Below, in pieces: positions 17,624 through 25,482 of a stretch of DNA of 64,000 nucleotides (within the stretch, counting starts at the first letter, position 1; each line of letters begins with the position of its first letter). Where the stretch lies: NCBI RefSeq assembly GCF_026151345.1, contig NZ_JAMQPR010000001.1, forward strand, positions 597,231 to 661,230. The letters are read 5' to 3'. A program made the position numbers and the translations under genes. The notes beneath the pieces were generated by a model that did no database searches, was not told the origin of the DNA, and was given only the letters and a program-made list of their open reading frames with translations. Source of the DNA: Leptospira paudalimensis (GTDB taxonomy: Bacteria > Spirochaetota > Leptospiria > Leptospirales > Leptospiraceae).

Positions 17624-18877
17624 TTGGAAGGGAAACGTATATTAGTTGCAGAAGATGATGCAGTTCTAGGATTTTATTTAAAACAACAACTAACAGAACT
17701 TGGTTACCAAGTAGTACATGCAAAAGATGGCAAACTTGCCTTGCAGTATTTTCAGGACAATCCATTTCCTGTCGTCATTACAGACCATGAAATGCCAGGT
17801 TTGAACGGCGAAGAATTGATTACCGCTGTAAACGCATATGATGTTGAGCCTGTTATCATGATGATCACTGGGAATACTGACCCAAAATTTATCGTGAAGG
17901 TGATGAAATTGGGGATTTTTGATTATATCATAAAACCAATTCAAGATTTTGAAATCGCCATCAAAGTGAAACGAGCATTCGAATTTTATGGGATGAAACG
18001 TGTTGAAACAATCTCACGCAAAGAACAACAATTGAGATTAGAAGGTCAGTTAGAATGGATCCAATGGAAAGAAAAGATGAGTTCTGTTGGAAAATTCAAA
18101 AGACAGAACCAAAATCTCTTTGAAAGTTTAAAACATAGTTTTTGCCAAGGTGCTGGATTCGGTGCTTTGGTTTCCATTTTAAAAATGATTCGAGATACTT
18201 GTGAGTTTGATGGAAAATTTTACAAAATCGAAACAGAGTTAATGGAGTTAATCCAAACAAACGCTGATATGGCAGAGAAGTCTTTAAATCAATTTGCGGA
18301 GATTGATTCATTGATAAGCTCAGATGTAACCCTAAAAAAATACACAATCCAAGAGTTTTATCAGGAATTAAAAACTTGGCTCGATGAAATTTCAGATATT
18401 CTTAAGATTCAGAATCACAAAGTTGTTATCAGTGATATCAACCAAAACCATTCAGTAAAATTTTTATTAGTGAATGGAATCTGTTTTAAAAAATCATTTA
18501 TAGAGATTATGACAAATGCTTGTAAATTCTCTGTTCCGAATTCTACTATAACAGTCATTATTAAAGTGGAACTGGAATGGTTTAAATGTGCTGTATACAA
18601 CGAACCAATCCCAAATTATGATGGTACGATTGGTATCCCAATTCAATATGAGCATTTAATTTTTGAACCATTTTATCGGTTGTCAAAAAATGTTTTTGAG
18701 CGGTATGGAACACTTGATTTCGGTTTAGGTTTGAGTTATGTCGATACCTGTATCAAAAAACATGATGGCAAAATATCAATTTTTAATGTGAAAGACCATT
18801 TGGATTGGAATGGGAATCCGAAAACCAAAGTAGCCTTTCAACTTGCTTTACCGATCCAACTGATGAACAAATCTTAA
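17624..18877 (+). CDS. Response-regulator receiver fused to HATPase domain
   Basis: The receiver domain comes first (ILVAEDD, phospho-Asp in VVITDHEMPGL, Thr in MMITGNT, Lys in YIIKPI). A helical linker rich in basic residues follows, then a GHKL ATPase domain with an N-box (IEIMTNACKFSVPN) and a G2 box (GLGLSYVDTC). The dimerisation/phosphoacceptor helix does not show the usual H-E/D motif; the equivalent region reads FCQGAGFGAL. It may therefore lack autophosphorylation. I chose TTG 17624 because GAGAAAGGA lies seven bases upstream; TTG 17606 is an alternative. It lies downstream of the EIIA-ATPase gene on the same strand with a 126-base gap. Confidence 0.75.
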   Translation: MEGKRILVAEDDAVLGFYLKQQLTELGYQVVHAKDGKLALQYFQDNPFPVVITDHEMPGLNGEELITAVNAYDVEPVIMMITGNTDPKFIVKVMKLGIFDYIIKPIQDFEIAIKVKRAFEFYGMKRVETISRKEQQLRLEGQLEWIQWKEKMSSVGKFKRQNQNLFESLKHSFCQGAGFGALVSILKMIRDTCEFDGKFYKIETELMELIQTNADMAEKSLNQFAEIDSLISSDVTLKKYTIQEFYQELKTWLDEISDILKIQNHKVVISDINQNHSVKFLLVNGICFKKSFIEIMTNACKFSVPNSTITVIIKVELEWFKCAVYNEPIPNYDGTIGIPIQYEHLIFEPFYRLSKNVFERYGTLDFGLGLSYVDTCIKKHDGKISIFNVKDHLDWNGNPKTKVAFQLALPIQLMNKS

Positions 18878-18889
18878 GTTGGGGTCTTT

Positions 18890-19921
18890 TTAGTGTTTAT
18901 GTGAATGTCGCTTTTTTAATTTTAACACAACCACTAACATTGTAATAAAGATCGGAAACAAAAAGGCAAATAATACATTGCTATTCGATAAAAAGATTGG
19001 CATTTGATTCGAAGAGATCCATTGGTTGAATCCATTGATATTCCATCGTACACTGTGTTTCCCTGGACCCTGTCCTTTCTCCACTTGTAAAATCATTTCC
19101 TTTTGGATCGTAACCAAAGTACCAACAGGGATTGGAAAGACATTGATGGGATTACTATCATAAAGTTGGCCAGTGTTTGGATTTGTGGTTCCACAGTAAT
19201 TGGTTTCACATTGTTTGCAACTACCAAGATCACTTGCATTCTGAAGGTTACCAGCAATGTATGCATTCTCTAGATAACCTTCCAATTTACGATGTTCATT
19301 TCCAAAGAATGTACAAGTTGTAAAAAAAGAATCTTCTGTTACAAATTTTAATAGAAGAGTATGTGATCCTGCATGTCCATCACCATCATTCGTCAAGATT
19401 GGAAATTCCTTGGGCATTAAGAATTCTGCTTTTCCAAAAATAGGAAATGAATCAATACATTGATTATCACTCCAATATGTTTCACATTGGATGTTTTTTA
19501 ATTTGTTTGTTTGCAATTGGAAACTATACATTTCAATATGTTCTTTGTCTTTTGGGAACTCTTGGCGAAAACAGATCAAATTTGATTTGGAGTTTGATGG
19601 ATACGTTTCAGCAGGTACTTCTAGTTCTTCCACCATTGAAAGACCAACAAAACTTCTAGGATCAGTGGTTTTGATGGAACCATCCTCATTGTATAAAAAC
19701 GTAACACAGTTTGTATTCAATTCATGAGAAGCACAAGTTTTAAGATCTCCTTTTTTGTATTGGATAAATACTCCACCATAAATCGGACAAAATTCATCCG
19801 TGGAAGGTGGAGCAAGTATGGTAAGATGGATTGTTGTAGGAACTGTTGGATCTTGGATGGGATTAGGAGTTTCAGGAATTGAATTTGAATTTTGTGATGA
19901 GTTTGATCCTAGAAGTGCCAA
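18890..19921 (-). CDS. Membrane-anchored Cys-rich protein, probable lipoprotein with damaged start
   Basis: The annotated frame starts at TTG 19921, but the frame stays open upstream to 19999. There it encodes TFFLFLISILLLQSC, a textbook lipoprotein signal peptide. The expected ATG (20008-20006) is followed by AAG and then TGA, so the signal peptide has no usable start. The body contains many Cys (ASHELNTNCV, CSSC-type CKQCETNYCG) and a C-terminal membrane helix with a basic HSHKH-type tail (about residues 312-343). I do not recognise the fold. It is convergent with the REC-HATPase gene (12-base gap). Confidence 0.55.
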   Translation of the reverse strand: MALLGSNSSQNSNSIPETPNPIQDPTVPTTIHLTILAPPSTDEFCPIYGGVFIQYKKGDLKTCASHELNTNCVTFLYNEDGSIKTTDPRSFVGLSMVEELEVPAETYPSNSKSNLICFRQEFPKDKEHIEMYSFQLQTNKLKNIQCETYWSDNQCIDSFPIFGKAEFLMPKEFPILTNDGDGHAGSHTLLLKFVTEDSFFTTCTFFGNEHRKLEGYLENAYIAGNLQNASDLGSCKQCETNYCGTTNPNTGQLYDSNPINVFPIPVGTLVTIQKEMILQVEKGQGPGKHSVRWNINGFNQWISSNQMPIFLSNSNVLFAFLFPIFITMLVVVLKLKKRHSHKH

Positions 19922-20099
19922 AACCCATAAATAAGAAGTTTGTTCTTTTTTTTCGCAACTTTGTAAGAGCAGAATGGATATTAGAAATAGGAAGAATGTT
20001 CACTTCATAAGGAGTATGACGGAATCAAATTTCATACCCTTACAAGTTTGTAAGGAACTAAGGAAGAATTGTTAGGTTCAATTCGTACGTTTCCGTAGA

Positions 20100-20432
20100 T
20101 TAATCGATTAAATGTAAAATGGTATCGAGTTTGTTCAGTCGAAAGACGGTTCGAATCAATTTATTCACTCCAGAAAGTTTTAACTGAAGATTTTGAGATT
20201 CAAGTGCGGCATGGTATTTCATCAATTCACCGATGGTTGCACTATCCAAGGACATAGTGATCTCCGAAAAATCGAGTTGAACATCTTCTTTCGAATTTTG
20301 AATGGTAGACATAATCCTTTCACGAAACCCACTCAGCCCATCGAAAGAAATATCTTCGTTTTTGATTTGAATCACTACTGCCAATGTTCTCTCTTTTTTT
20401 TCCGTATTGAAAAATTTGAAAGAATTTTTCAT
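20100..20432 (-). CDS. STAS-domain protein (anti-sigma antagonist type)
   Basis: From ATG 20432 the protein has 110 residues and a STAS fold. It shows the helix-preceding motif DFSEITMSLDSATIGELM, where the Ser after Asp is the residue phosphorylated in SpoIIAA-type antagonists, then LKLSGVNKLIRTVFRLNKLD. No kinase or sigma partner is adjacent, so the partner must lie elsewhere. It is divergent from the small gene at 20494, with a perfect 7+3+7 dyad between them. Confidence 0.75.
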   Translation of the reverse strand: MKNSFKFFNTEKKERTLAVVIQIKNEDISFDGLSGFRERIMSTIQNSKEDVQLDFSEITMSLDSATIGELMKYHAALESQNLQLKLSGVNKLIRTVFRLNKLDTILHLID

Positions 20433-20464
20433 GACAAATGGCAAATTCTGTCTTGTTTTTTAGG

Positions 20465-20481
20465 ATTCAAATTGTTTGAAT
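20465..20481. promoter_or_regulatory. Perfect 17-bp dyad between divergent genes
   Basis: ATTCAAA-TTG-TTTGAAT is a perfect inverted repeat of 7-bp arms around a 3-base centre. It lies between the STAS gene and the gene at 20494. The position suits an operator for a dimeric regulator acting on one or both promoters. Confidence 0.4.
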
Positions 20482-20493
20482 AGTTTCTTACCT

Positions 20494-20799
20494 ATGTCCG
20501 TAAGCAATCGCCAAATCAAATTAATCAAGGAAGCGGCGGAGTTACTTGTTATGGAACACCGCCTAACAACAGATGATGCGGTATTGGTGATATCTTCTGC
20601 ACTGAAAAAAGAGTTATCTGCCAGGCAAACGACATTCGAAAAACTTGAAAGTGGATCAAAAATCGACAGAACCAGTTTCATTCGAAGTGTAGTGAAACAT
20701 GTTCAAATCTCTCTAGAAAATAATCCTTATTGGCGTTCTCATAATTTAGACAAATCCATCGAAAACTTTTACCAAGTCCTACACAAACAATGGGATTAG
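20494..20799 (+). CDS. Small helical protein of unknown function
   Basis: This is a protein of about 101 residues from ATG 20494. An upstream TTG at 20476 would begin inside the dyad and is less likely. It is predicted all-helical and charged (KEAAELLVMEHRLTTDDAVLV, TSFIRSVVKHVQISLENNPYW). There is no signal peptide or recognisable domain. Its stop overlaps the stop of the convergent zinc-ribbon gene by four bases. Confidence 0.55.
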   Translation: MSVSNRQIKLIKEAAELLVMEHRLTTDDAVLVISSALKKELSARQTTFEKLESGSKIDRTSFIRSVVKHVQISLENNPYWRSHNLDKSIENFYQVLHKQWD

Positions 20800-21710
20800 T
20801 TTGCACCAGTGTCTTGATTCATGCCATCAGCTTCACAATAATATAAAGTCGGAAATTCATTTGTTCTGTAAAATTCAAAGGTAAACTTTTGTGTTTCCTT
20901 TGGTAAAAAATTTTCTTTCTCCAAAACAAAACTTCCATAATCACTCACTAAATTATCACTTCCTATGATCAAACAATTGATGCGAGTAAAGTTTGCAATG
21001 GAGATTCCTTGGTTTTGGATTTTCCCCGTTAGGAGTGTACCTTTGTTTTTTATTTTTTTAAGTTCAATCGATTTTAAAATCAAATCAGGACGATTCAAAT
21101 CTCCTTCATGTGTTGTCGCTGTCACTGTTATTTCGTAATGATGGTATCTTGGAATTTTGGACCACAAAACTGCAAATATAACAGATTCATTATTTGCGAT
21201 TAGATTTTTTTCTCCATATCCATCACTGGAACCAATGGTTGACCCATCCTCATTGAATAAGGTCACAGTGAATTTTGGCATGAGTATGGTAGATCCACTC
21301 GTATTGGTAAAGGTTCCTACAAAGTAAGAATTTCCAATGGTATCCGGTAATTCATTTGTGTAATCAAAATCCCCTTCAGGATGGATTTCAGATGTATTGT
21401 TGTTTGGGTTGATGATGGTGTTTTGAGTCTCGTCTACTTGAGTAGAAGTTGTTGTGATGTTTTGGAAAAATGCAGTGAATGTGCTCCCAAGGATCAACCA
21501 ACCAATCACGACAGACATTATAATGTATTTGTATTTTGCAAAATTAGTTGGATCAGAATTTTTTTGTGTTCCATAAACTTTAGGAGGTGGTGAGTCGTAA
21601 ATGGCACCTGATGGTAGTTTGTCGAAACAATCGGAACACCGGTACACGGTTGCAGATTCTTGATAAATATTGGTACTACCACAACTTGGGCATTGTTTCG
21701 ATTGGGTCAT
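20796..21710 (-). CDS. Zinc-ribbon protein with one membrane helix and external domain
   Basis: The 304-residue protein has an N-terminal zinc ribbon (CPSCGS...YRCSDC at residues 7-29), a linker, and one hydrophobic helix (about residues 62-84, MSVVIGWLILGSTF). An external part follows with two repeated beta-sandwich-like segments (YFVGTFTNTSGSTILMPKF and LLTGKIQNQGISIANF). The V.G...N.....I....V.....D pattern matches FxLYD-type domains. A sensor or scaffold role is possible. No partner is visible. Confidence 0.6.
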   Translation of the reverse strand: MTQSKQCPSCGSTNIYQESATVYRCSDCFDKLPSGAIYDSPPPKVYGTQKNSDPTNFAKYKYIIMSVVIGWLILGSTFTAFFQNITTTSTQVDETQNTIINPNNNTSEIHPEGDFDYTNELPDTIGNSYFVGTFTNTSGSTILMPKFTVTLFNEDGSTIGSSDGYGEKNLIANNESVIFAVLWSKIPRYHHYEITVTATTHEGDLNRPDLILKSIELKKIKNKGTLLTGKIQNQGISIANFTRINCLIIGSDNLVSDYGSFVLEKENFLPKETQKFTFEFYRTNEFPTLYYCEADGMNQDTGAN

Positions 21711-21768
21711 TTTTTTACCTGGTAAAGAATGGTTTCAAACTTTTCAGAAAGCAAGCGAGAAATTAATT

Positions 21769-23181
21769 TCATGGGAATACCCTTTGGTAACGTGTAACCA
21801 TAATTGGCAACATTGCATTTGGTAATGGGTATTGGTCCACAAAGCGGAATTCGCAATCATTGTCATAGTTGGGAATCACAAGCGGATTGGGGATGGGATA
21901 AGGTGACGGAGGTAATTCGACAAACACAAAAGATTTGATGTGGTTTTTCGCCAAAAATGCACCAAAGGCATTCTCTTCTGGATTTTTCTTTAGTAAAAAT
22001 AGGTTTTTGTTTTGTTCAATCAGTGGTAAGGCAACGAAGGAAAAATCTGAATTATTAAATACAATTGTTTGTTCGGGGATTTGGTTTAAGGATGCCAATG
22101 TATTGGATTGGAATTTTGAAATTTTAATCAATTCCTTTGTTTGGTATTGCCATTGGTAGATAGAATAGATCGTGAGAAGTATCACCAAAAGGATACCAAC
22201 ATTCTTTCGATGTAATGTTTCGTAAAGATTGGAATGAAATGATAAAACGTAAAAAGGAACTAAACAAAATAGATATCTCGGTGTATTGTGTCCTCCGGTG
22301 TTAGGTGATGATAATATAATCAAGCAAGTAAAGAGAAATAAAATTAGATTTTGTAATTTGATTTTTTTTTGAAAAATACTAATAACACTTAAAATTAAAA
22401 ATATAGTGAATGCCGGAATTTGTTCGATTAACAAACGAAATAAATAAACAACGATTTCCAAATTCCAATGGTATGTGGAATTTTTGAAAAGCCGAAGAGG
22501 GAAAACGGTAGAATATAAAATAAAATTGGTGGTAAGAAAGAGGAAGATGAATAGAACAAACCACTTTAAGTATTGTTTCCAAATGTTTTTCCATTCAAAA
22601 TAAAAGGGAAGTAAACAAATCACAAAAACAAATTCCGGTCTCATCCATAACAAAAATACACTTAGTAAGGATGCGAAGAAAACGTATTGTTTGTGGATGA
22701 TATACAATAAGAGAACTTCTAAAAAAAATATAAAAATCGTATCGTGGATTAAGTTGGTATAAATTGGAATCGAAGAACCAAACAAAAGAATAAGAGAAAG
22801 GGAATGGTCTCGTTTGATTAAAAAAAAGAGCCGTATAACCAAAAAGAAAAGTATGAATTGGATCAATTGTATCCCCGTTTTTCCTCCGATCCAATAAAAG
22901 GGAGAAAATAAAATGGGATATAAATTAGGGAAGGTAGAATCGATACTGTTGTTAGTTAGGTGAAAGAATACATTCGGTAAGGGGAAAAAATCTAAGTTCG
23001 GGTCTGTAGTGATAAAAAGATAAGGTAGGTGTAAAGATCCTTTCAAAACTTGTTTCAATTGCCATTCAAACAAGGAAAAATCGGAGAATGATACAGTTGG
23101 GATTGTTTTGAAGAAAAAGAAAAGGATGGTTAAAAAACCAACTCCATATAAGAAACCTATTGCTTTTTTAGAATGGATCAT
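21769..23181 (-). CDS. Multi-spanning membrane protein, GT-C-like glycosyltransferase
   Basis: The protein of about 470 residues has roughly ten hydrophobic segments, a periplasmic-looking loop after helix 1 containing acidic residues, and a soluble C-terminal tail. This layout and the TGGHNTPRYLFCLVPF segment before the last helices resemble GT-C (PMT/ArnT-like) lipid-linked sugar transferases. It is divergent from and overlaps an SGNH-type gene, so the pair may build and decorate a surface glycan. ATG 23181 is preferred over TTG 23187. The catalytic Asp is not identified. Confidence 0.55.
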   Translation of the reverse strand: MIHSKKAIGFLYGVGFLTILFFFFKTIPTVSFSDFSLFEWQLKQVLKGSLHLPYLFITTDPNLDFFPLPNVFFHLTNNSIDSTFPNLYPILFSPFYWIGGKTGIQLIQFILFFLVIRLFFLIKRDHSLSLILLFGSSIPIYTNLIHDTIFIFFLEVLLLYIIHKQYVFFASLLSVFLLWMRPEFVFVICLLPFYFEWKNIWKQYLKWFVLFIFLFLTTNFILYSTVFPLRLFKNSTYHWNLEIVVYLFRLLIEQIPAFTIFLILSVISIFQKKIKLQNLILFLFTCLIILSSPNTGGHNTPRYLFCLVPFYVLSFHSNLYETLHRKNVGILLVILLTIYSIYQWQYQTKELIKISKFQSNTLASLNQIPEQTIVFNNSDFSFVALPLIEQNKNLFLLKKNPEENAFGAFLAKNHIKSFVFVELPPSPYPIPNPLVIPNYDNDCEFRFVDQYPLPNAMLPIMVTRYQRVFP

Positions 23182-23226
23182 TTGCAATCGAAACTAACAC
23201 AATTAAATCAATTCAAAGTATCATCA

Positions 23227-24342
23227 ATGAAAAAAGTAGTTTCTCAATCAAAATCGAGACCTTGGTCAAAACTGGGAGTATTCCTTTCTTTGATTGTCGT
23301 TCTTTGTTTTGGACTACGTTGGCTCGACCAAAATCAATTCCAATACAATTTGCCTTATGGACATTTTCATTATCCAAAGGACCAAACAATTCCATTCTTT
23401 AGAAAGGGAGTACCGGAACCTGGTAAAATTGGGAAATTTGGTATTCGTGAATCAACTTTAAAAAACAAACCTAATTGCCACTCACTATTTTTAGGAGACT
23501 CACAAACGTTTGGTTCTGGTATTTTTTGGAAGGATACTTTTTCTGAAATCTTAAATGAAGAAACAAACTGCCAATGGACAAATGTAAGTATGCCTGGATT
23601 TACATTGGAAAATGAATATGCAATGTTTCAAGAGATCAAAAATGAGATACCTTTTGAACATGTATATTTAGTTGTGTATGGCAATGATATTTATGAAACA
23701 GGAGAGACACCTGATTATATCCACTTTGTAGACAAACAAAAATGGACCACCAAAGTTTTGGGATTGTTTCTACCCAATTACACTTGGCTCGTATTAAAAA
23801 AACAATATTTTGATTCAGTCCAAAAGAGAATGGAAATTGAGATTCAAAAATTTGCTAATACCAATTACCCAAGCAAACAAAGTACCCCACCTTTCAATGA
23901 AGAAGAAACGGGAGAGGAAACATTTCCTTCCTTTCGAACTTTATATTCCATCAGTCCAAATTATTTCAAAGAATCCTTGGATGTGAATTCAGTATCCAAT
24001 CAAAATTTCCTAAGATGGAATCGTATTTTGTTACGTTTGTTTTCAGACTTACAAACAAATCATAAGAACTTTACAATCATTTATATCCCACTTGATGTGG
24101 AATTTGATCCAAAACGATTTGATGTGTATCAAAAAATTGGATTTTCAATGGATAGAAAATGGTTGGTTGGCGATTCGGAATTCATTCTCGCATTACGAAC
24201 TTTTAGTGAATCAAACCAGATACAATTGATTGATATGCGTAAAATTTTTAGAATTCATAACCGACTTTTGCAAAAAGAAGACATTCACTTCAATGAAAAG
24301 GCAAATCGTTTGATTGCAGATGCCATCAAACAATCAATGTAA
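23227..24342 (+). CDS. SGNH/GDSL-type hydrolase or acyltransferase-like protein, membrane-anchored
   Basis: The protein has an N-terminal basic stretch and membrane anchor (LGVFLSLIVVLCFGLRWL), then an SGNH domain. Block I is HSLFLGDSQTFGSG with the nucleophile Ser, block III is VVYGNDIYE, and the Asp/His block is EDIHFNEKAN. These match periplasmic SGNH enzymes that move or remove acyl groups on glycans. ATG 23227 (MKKVVSQ) is my choice. ATG 23173 would overlap the start of the divergent gene. Neither has a good ribosome site. Confidence 0.65.
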   Translation: MKKVVSQSKSRPWSKLGVFLSLIVVLCFGLRWLDQNQFQYNLPYGHFHYPKDQTIPFFRKGVPEPGKIGKFGIRESTLKNKPNCHSLFLGDSQTFGSGIFWKDTFSEILNEETNCQWTNVSMPGFTLENEYAMFQEIKNEIPFEHVYLVVYGNDIYETGETPDYIHFVDKQKWTTKVLGLFLPNYTWLVLKKQYFDSVQKRMEIEIQKFANTNYPSKQSTPPFNEEETGEETFPSFRTLYSISPNYFKESLDVNSVSNQNFLRWNRILLRLFSDLQTNHKNFTIIYIPLDVEFDPKRFDVYQKIGFSMDRKWLVGDSEFILALRTFSESNQIQLIDMRKIFRIHNRLLQKEDIHFNEKANRLIADAIKQSM

Positions 24343-24350
24343 TTTTCTCT

Positions 24351-24740
24351 CTAATTCATTTCTAAATTTTTTAGGATAGGGCAGTCGGGCCTATGGTCAC
24401 CATGGCAATTGTGGACCAAATGTTTTAATGTATCTGCCATATCTTTGATTTGTTTTAATTTTAAATTGAGATCTTCTAGGTGTTTTTCGGCAAGTTGTTT
24501 CACTTGTCTGCTACTTCTGGATTTGTTTTTCCAAAGACCTAATAAACTTTTAATGTCTTCCAATGAAAATCCAAGTTCTCTTGATCGTTTGATAAAACGT
24601 ACATAGTGTACGTCATCATCTGTGTACAGTCGATAACCATTATCATTCCTTCTTGTCTCTGGGATAAGTCCAATACTTTCGTAATGGCGAATGAGTTTGG
24701 ATGAGACTCCAGATGATTTGGAAAGTTCCCCAATATTCAC
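24351..24740 (-). CDS. cueR: CueR-like copper-responsive MerR regulator
   Basis: From GTG 24740, behind a perfect AGGAGG six bases upstream, the protein has 129 residues. It starts MNIGELSKSSGVSSKLIRHY, a MerR helix-turn-helix, followed by the dimerisation helix. The effector loop is CHGDHRPDC with Cys112 and Cys120, the same spacing and numbering as the copper ligands of E. coli CueR. An upstream open stretch to 24833 is not used. It faces the copper operon across a shared region holding a typical MerR-type promoter, and should activate it when Cu(I) binds. Confidence 0.88.
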   Translation of the reverse strand: MNIGELSKSSGVSSKLIRHYESIGLIPETRRNDNGYRLYTDDDVHYVRFIKRSRELGFSLEDIKSLLGLWKNKSRSSRQVKQLAEKHLEDLNLKLKQIKDMADTLKHLVHNCHGDHRPDCPILKNLEMN

Positions 24741-24793
24741 AATTTTCCTCCTAAAATATTTGAAAAAAAAAGTAAAAAAAACGAAATCGCCTA

Positions 24794-24824
24794 TTGACCT
24801 TCCAACGATTGGAAGGTTTACACT
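24794..24824 (+). promoter_or_regulatory. CueR-type promoter and operator
   Basis: A -35 TTGACC (24794-24799) and -10 TACACT (24819-24824) are 19 bases apart, the overlong spacing that MerR-family activators correct. The spacer carries a perfect 8+5+8 dyad, ACCTTCCA-ACGAT-TGGAAGGT (24797-24817), close to known CueR boxes. It drives the gene at 24861 and probably CopZ and CopA. Confidence 0.88.
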
Positions 24825-24860
24825 AGGATTCATGATAACAAAGGAGTTAACATAAAAACA

Positions 24861-25286
24861 ATGAAAAATCTTATTAAAATCACTGTTTTTTCGGCGTTTC
24901 TAGCGATCCAACCCATCGCCGCGCACGGAGAACACAAACCAGGGCCAAATGGAGGTGTGATCAAGATGCCTGGTGCATTTCACACAGAAGTTTTGGCTTA
25001 CCAGAATCTCGGATTTAAAGTATATCTTTTGGATATTAATTTTGAAAATCCGACTTCCAAAAATTCGAATGTGACTGCTAGTATTGTGAATGCCGGCAAA
25101 GAAGTCAGACTGAAGTGTGCTGGCCACCCAGATCACTTTTACTGTGAATTACCAAAAGGGGTCACACCAACAGAAGGAGAGTTACTTCTTTCTCCTGTTT
25201 GGAAAGGGCAAAAAGGGGCAAAGGTAAAATACAAACTGCCATTAAATGAAATAAAAGAAGAGAAGAAGGAGCATCACCATGGTTAA
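24861..25286 (+). CDS. Periplasmic copper-associated protein with His-rich tail
   Basis: The 141-residue protein has a signal peptide (cleavage near PIAAHG) and a mature start with HGEHKPGPNGG. A beta-rich core follows (FHTEVLAYQNLGFKVYLLD, VRLKCAGHPDHFYCEL) and the tail ends EHHHG. The HG..GPNGG....G.FH.E pattern resembles metal-binding N-terminal segments of RND periplasmic adaptors. It is first in the CueR-controlled operon, so periplasmic copper binding is likely. GGAG lies 14 bases before the ATG, longer than usual. It overlaps the next gene by eight bases. Confidence 0.7.
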   Translation: MKNLIKITVFSAFLAIQPIAAHGEHKPGPNGGVIKMPGAFHTEVLAYQNLGFKVYLLDINFENPTSKNSNVTASIVNAGKEVRLKCAGHPDHFYCELPKGVTPTEGELLLSPVWKGQKGAKVKYKLPLNEIKEEKKEHHHG

Positions 25287-25482
25287 TTATAAAATAGAAG
25301 GAATGACTTGTAATCACTGTAAGATGACTGTAGAAAAAATATTTTCTGCAAATGGAAAAAAAGCAACTGCTGATGTAGATTATGAAATTGTATCAGTGAA
25401 TGAGACTCTAACAGAAGAGGAGTTGGAAAAACTCCGAAACCGTTTGAGTGAGGATGGTTATACCCTTGGAAACGTTAAATAA
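25279..25482 (+). CDS. copZ: CopZ-like copper chaperone (HMA domain)
   Basis: The 67-residue protein is a single heavy-metal-associated domain: IEGMTCNHCKMTVEK near the start supplies the CxxC metal site, followed by ADVDYEIVSV and a terminal helix. It would carry Cu(I) to CopA in the cytoplasm. Its start overlaps the upstream gene by 8 bases and its end overlaps the copA start by about 30 bases, indicating coupled translation. Confidence 0.88.
   Translation: MVNYKIEGMTCNHCKMTVEKIFSANGKKATADVDYEIVSVNETLTEEELEKLRNRLSEDGYTLGNVK

Noticed and set aside
14330..20008. TGA read as tryptophan in this organism
   Set aside because: Several intact genes here end in TGA at natural family ends (for example 32698 and 33621), so general recoding is excluded.
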